Positions 61,962-64,000 of a stretch of DNA of 64,000 nt are shown here, in pieces; within the stretch, counting starts at the first letter, position 1; each line of letters opens with the position of its first letter. The notes below the pieces were generated by a model that saw only the letters and a program-made list of their open reading frames with translations, did no database searches and was not told the DNA's origin. The position numbers and the translations under genes are program-made. Origin of the DNA: Candidatus Pseudomonas phytovorans (lineage in GTDB: Bacteria > Pseudomonadota > Gammaproteobacteria > Pseudomonadales > Pseudomonadaceae); NCBI GenBank assembly GCA_029202525.1, contig CP119325.1, positions 571,001 to 635,000 on the forward strand. Reading direction: 5' to 3'.

Positions 61962-62321
61962 TCATTTCTGCTCGAACATCACATAGATCTTGCGGCAAGG
62001 CTCCAGCACTTCCCAGGTGCCCTTGAACCCGGCCGGGATCACGAACCGGTCACCGGCACGCAAGGTCTTGGCCCCGCCGTCCTGGTCGCGCAGCACCGAA
62101 ACGCCCAGCACGATCTCGCAGTACTCATGCTCGGTGTAGTTCACCGTCCATTGCCCCAGCTCACCTTCCCACACGCCTGCGGCAAACTGCCCGCAAGGGC
62201 TGGAATAGTGGTTATAGACCGCTTGGTCTGGCTCGCCCTTGAGGATTTTCTCCGCCGCCGGGCGGTAGCGTTCGGCTTCGGTGATGACCTGCGCGAAGTC
62301 GATGATGCTGTCGATTCTCAT
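61962..62321 (-). CDS. Small cupin-domain protein (COG3450/DUF861-like)
   Basis: 119 aa from MRIDSIIDFAQVITE with AGGAG upstream; an ATG at 62357 is less likely. A single cupin barrel is read from WTVNYTEHEYCEIVLGVSVLRDQDG and LRAGDRFVIPAGFKGTWEV, the ureidoglycine-aminohydrolase-like type. Only part of the usual histidine set is visible (one H and E in TEHEYCEI), so metal binding is uncertain. It is divergent from the aldehyde dehydrogenase gene. Confidence 0.85.
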   Translation of the reverse strand: MRIDSIIDFAQVITEAERYRPAAEKILKGEPDQAVYNHYSSPCGQFAAGVWEGELGQWTVNYTEHEYCEIVLGVSVLRDQDGGAKTLRAGDRFVIPAGFKGTWEVLEPCRKIYVMFEQK

Positions 62322-62517
62322 GGTGCGGCTCCTGTTGTTGTTTAATAAAATGAACATCAGTAGGCTTTTGAGCCTTTCGTGTCAAATATATTGATAGTTT
62401 ACACCGGCTGGTTTAGGGTATCGCTTGCCCGTGTGCGCTCGTCGCCCGGCCAGAATTCTGACAACGCCTGTGAGTCCTCAGTGCGGCGTTGCACCTAAAC
62501 AAGAGGAGGAGTTTCGT
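62322..62517. promoter_or_regulatory. Divergent regulatory gap, cupin / aldehyde dehydrogenase
   Basis: 196 bp. Minus-strand TTGACA (62385-62380), with a weak -10 TACTGA 17 bp on, could serve the cupin gene. It overlaps an AT-rich near-palindrome TCAAATATATTGA (62382-62394), a possible operator. Before the dehydrogenase start, AACAAGAG next to GAGGAGG matches the Crc/Hfq motif at 7 of 8 positions. Confidence 0.4.
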
Positions 62518-64000
62518 ATGACTACCCTGACCCGTGCGGACTGGGAACAACGTGCCCAGCAACTGAAGATCGAAGGCCGCGCCTTCATCAACGGCGAATA
62601 CACCGATGCCGCATCCGGTGAAACCTTCGAGTGCCTGAGCCCGGTCGACGGACGCTTCCTGGCCAAGGTTGCCAGCTGCGACCTGGCGGATGCCAACCGC
62701 GCGGTGGAAAACGCCCGCGCCACCTTCAACGCAGGCGTGTGGTCGCAACTGGCCCCGGCCAAGCGCAAGGCCAAGCTGATCCGCTTCGCTGACCTGCTGC
62801 GTAAAAACGTCGAAGAGCTGGCGCTGCTGGAAACCCTGGACATGGGCAAGCCGATCGGCGACTCCTCCAGCATCGACGTGCCGGGCGCGGCCCAAGCCAT
62901 TCACTGGACCGCCGAAGCCATCGACAAAGTCTACGACGAAGTCGCTCCGACCCCGCACGACCAGCTTGGCCTGGTAACCCGCGAGCCAGTGGGTGTGGTC
63001 GGTGCCATCGTACCGTGGAACTTCCCGCTGCTGATGGCCTGCTGGAAAATCGCCCCGGCCCTGGCTACCGGCAACTCGCTGGTGCTCAAGCCGTCCGAAA
63101 AATCGCCGCTGACCGCCATTCGCATTGCCCAGTTGGCGATCGAAGCCGGTATCCCGGCTGGCGTGCTCAACGTGCTGCCAGGCTACGGCCACACCGTGGG
63201 CAAGGCCCTGGCCCTGCACATGGACGTCGACACCCTGGTGTTCACCGGTTCGACCAAGATCGCCAAGCAGCTGATGGTGTACGCCGGTGAATCGAACATG
63301 AAGCGCATCTGGCTGGAAGCCGGTGGCAAGAGCCCGAACATCGTCTTTGCCGACGCCCCGGACCTGCAAGCCGCTGCTGAGGCTGCTGCCAGCGCCATCG
63401 CCTTCAACCAGGGCGAAGTGTGCACCGCAGGTTCCCGCCTGCTGGTGGAGCGTTCGATCAAGGACAAGTTCCTGCCGATGGTGGTCGAGGCCCTGAAAGG
63501 CTGGAAGCCAGGCAACCCGCTGGACCCGCAGACCACTGTCGGTGCCCTGGTCGACACCCAGCAGATGAACACCGTGCTGTCGTACATCGAGGCCGGTCAC
63601 AAGGACGGCGCCACGCTGCTGGCTGGCGGCAAACGCACCCTGGAAGAGACTGGCGGCACCTACGTCGAGCCGACCATCTTTGACGGCGTGACCAACGCCA
63701 TGCGCATCGCCCAGGAAGAAATCTTCGGCCCAGTGCTGTCGGTGATCGCCTTCGATACCGCCGAAGAAGCCATCGCCATTGCCAACGACACGCCGTATGG
63801 CCTGGCGGCTGGCATCTGGACGTCGGACATTTCCAAGGCCCACAAGACCGCCCGTGCCGTGCGCGCTGGCAGCGTCTGGGTCAACCAGTACGACGGCGGC
63901 GACATGACCGCGCCGTTCGGTGGCTTCAAGCAGTCGGGCAACGGCCGCGACAAGTCGCTGCATGCGCTGGAGAAATACACCGAGCTGAAGGCGACCTGGA
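62518..64000 (+). CDS. Gamma-glutamyl-aminobutyraldehyde/aldehyde dehydrogenase, PuuC/KauB type, 3' end cut by window
   Basis: 494 codons from MTTLTRADWEQRAQQLKIEG are in the window with no stop; the family length is about 497, so only a few codons are missing. NAD-dependent aldehyde dehydrogenase: VGAIVPWNFPLLMACWKIAPAL, LVLKPSEKSP, VFTGSTKIAK (nucleotide fold), LEAGGKSPNIV with the general-base Glu, and NQGEVCTAGSRL with the catalytic Cys. The N-terminal form is that of P. aeruginosa KauB and E. coli PuuC, which oxidise aldehydes from putrescine and other amines. GAGGAGG lies 6-8 nt before the ATG. Confidence 0.93.
   Translation, partial: MTTLTRADWEQRAQQLKIEGRAFINGEYTDAASGETFECLSPVDGRFLAKVASCDLADANRAVENARATFNAGVWSQLAPAKRKAKLIRFADLLRKNVEELALLETLDMGKPIGDSSSIDVPGAAQAIHWTAEAIDKVYDEVAPTPHDQLGLVTREPVGVVGAIVPWNFPLLMACWKIAPALATGNSLVLKPSEKSPLTAIRIAQLAIEAGIPAGVLNVLPGYGHTVGKALALHMDVDTLVFTGSTKIAKQLMVYAGESNMKRIWLEAGGKSPNIVFADAPDLQAAAEAAASAIAFNQGEVCTAGSRLLVERSIKDKFLPMVVEALKGWKPGNPLDPQTTVGALVDTQQMNTVLSYIEAGHKDGATLLAGGKRTLEETGGTYVEPTIFDGVTNAMRIAQEEIFGPVLSVIAFDTAEEAIAIANDTPYGLAAGIWTSDISKAHKTARAVRAGSVWVNQYDGGDMTAPFGGFKQSGNGRDKSLHALEKYTELKATW

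Noticed and set aside
62413..63963. 516-codon open frame opposite the aldehyde dehydrogenase
   Set aside because: Shadow of an intact aldehyde dehydrogenase that is open to the window end on the plus strand.

Overview
The window is about 62% GC and is almost certainly a Pseudomonas putida-group chromosome. The evidence is the gene order (pst-phoU, phoBR, ubiCA, hup, recG-oxyR, exbBD-tonB, rpoZ-spoT, gmk-yicC, rph-crc-pyrE, argB-algC-dut-coaBC-radC, rpmBG) and the many P. putida-type REP palindromes at gene ends. I see no rRNA, tRNA, insertion sequence, prophage or CRISPR array. Nearly all of it is conserved core genome; the unusual material is in fused or extended proteins, leaders, linkers and one inserted gene block.

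Layout. 1-6.0 kb: a GNAT/PaiB pair divergent from a MocR regulator, then an acetylpolyamine deacetylase-like gene overlapping a putrescine-binding protein gene, and an AraC-type regulator. 6-14.5 kb: aspA, a HypT-like LysR regulator, purEK behind a terminator-bearing leader, small envelope proteins, a mutarotase, a thioesterase and an MFS carrier. 14.6-21.7 kb: the phosphate block pstSCAB-phoU with PHO boxes before both pstS and pstC. 21.7-27.4 kb: a response regulator, an M23 peptidase, a CorC-type protein, and phoB-phoR with its own PHO box. 27.3-33.2 kb: a small secreted repeat protein, ubiC-ubiA, rubredoxin and its reductase, an HU protein, an SCP2-like protein and a YbaK-HDOD fusion. 33.3-43.4 kb: recG, oxyR, exbB-exbD-tonB, an epimerase, a lipoprotein, ridA, spoT and rpoZ. 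43.5-48.5 kb: a LysR regulator with a gamma-glutamylpolyamine synthetase, a gamma-glutamyl-GABA hydrolase and an amino acid/amine permease, lying between rpoZ and gmk. 48.6-59.4 kb: gmk, yicC, rph, crc, pyrE, a three-lipoprotein CsgG cluster, argB, algC, dut, coaBC and radC. 59.5-64 kb: an orphan peptide-binding protein, rpmB-rpmG, a cupin, and a PuuC/KauB-type aldehyde dehydrogenase cut by the window end.

Two themes link distant parts. Polyamine use recurs: PaiB plus an acetyltransferase, a deacetylase, a binding protein, PuuA/PuuD/permease homologues and the aldehyde dehydrogenase. crc is also present, and a Crc/Hfq-type A-rich motif overlaps the deacetylase start codon. The phosphate regulon is complete, but PstC and PstA carry large extra N-terminal regions. 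No single feature is proven to be a new system. The best candidates for a second look are the DnaA-box-like 12-bp array inside the MocR gene, the purE leader, the PstC/PstA extensions and the CsgG lipoprotein trio.
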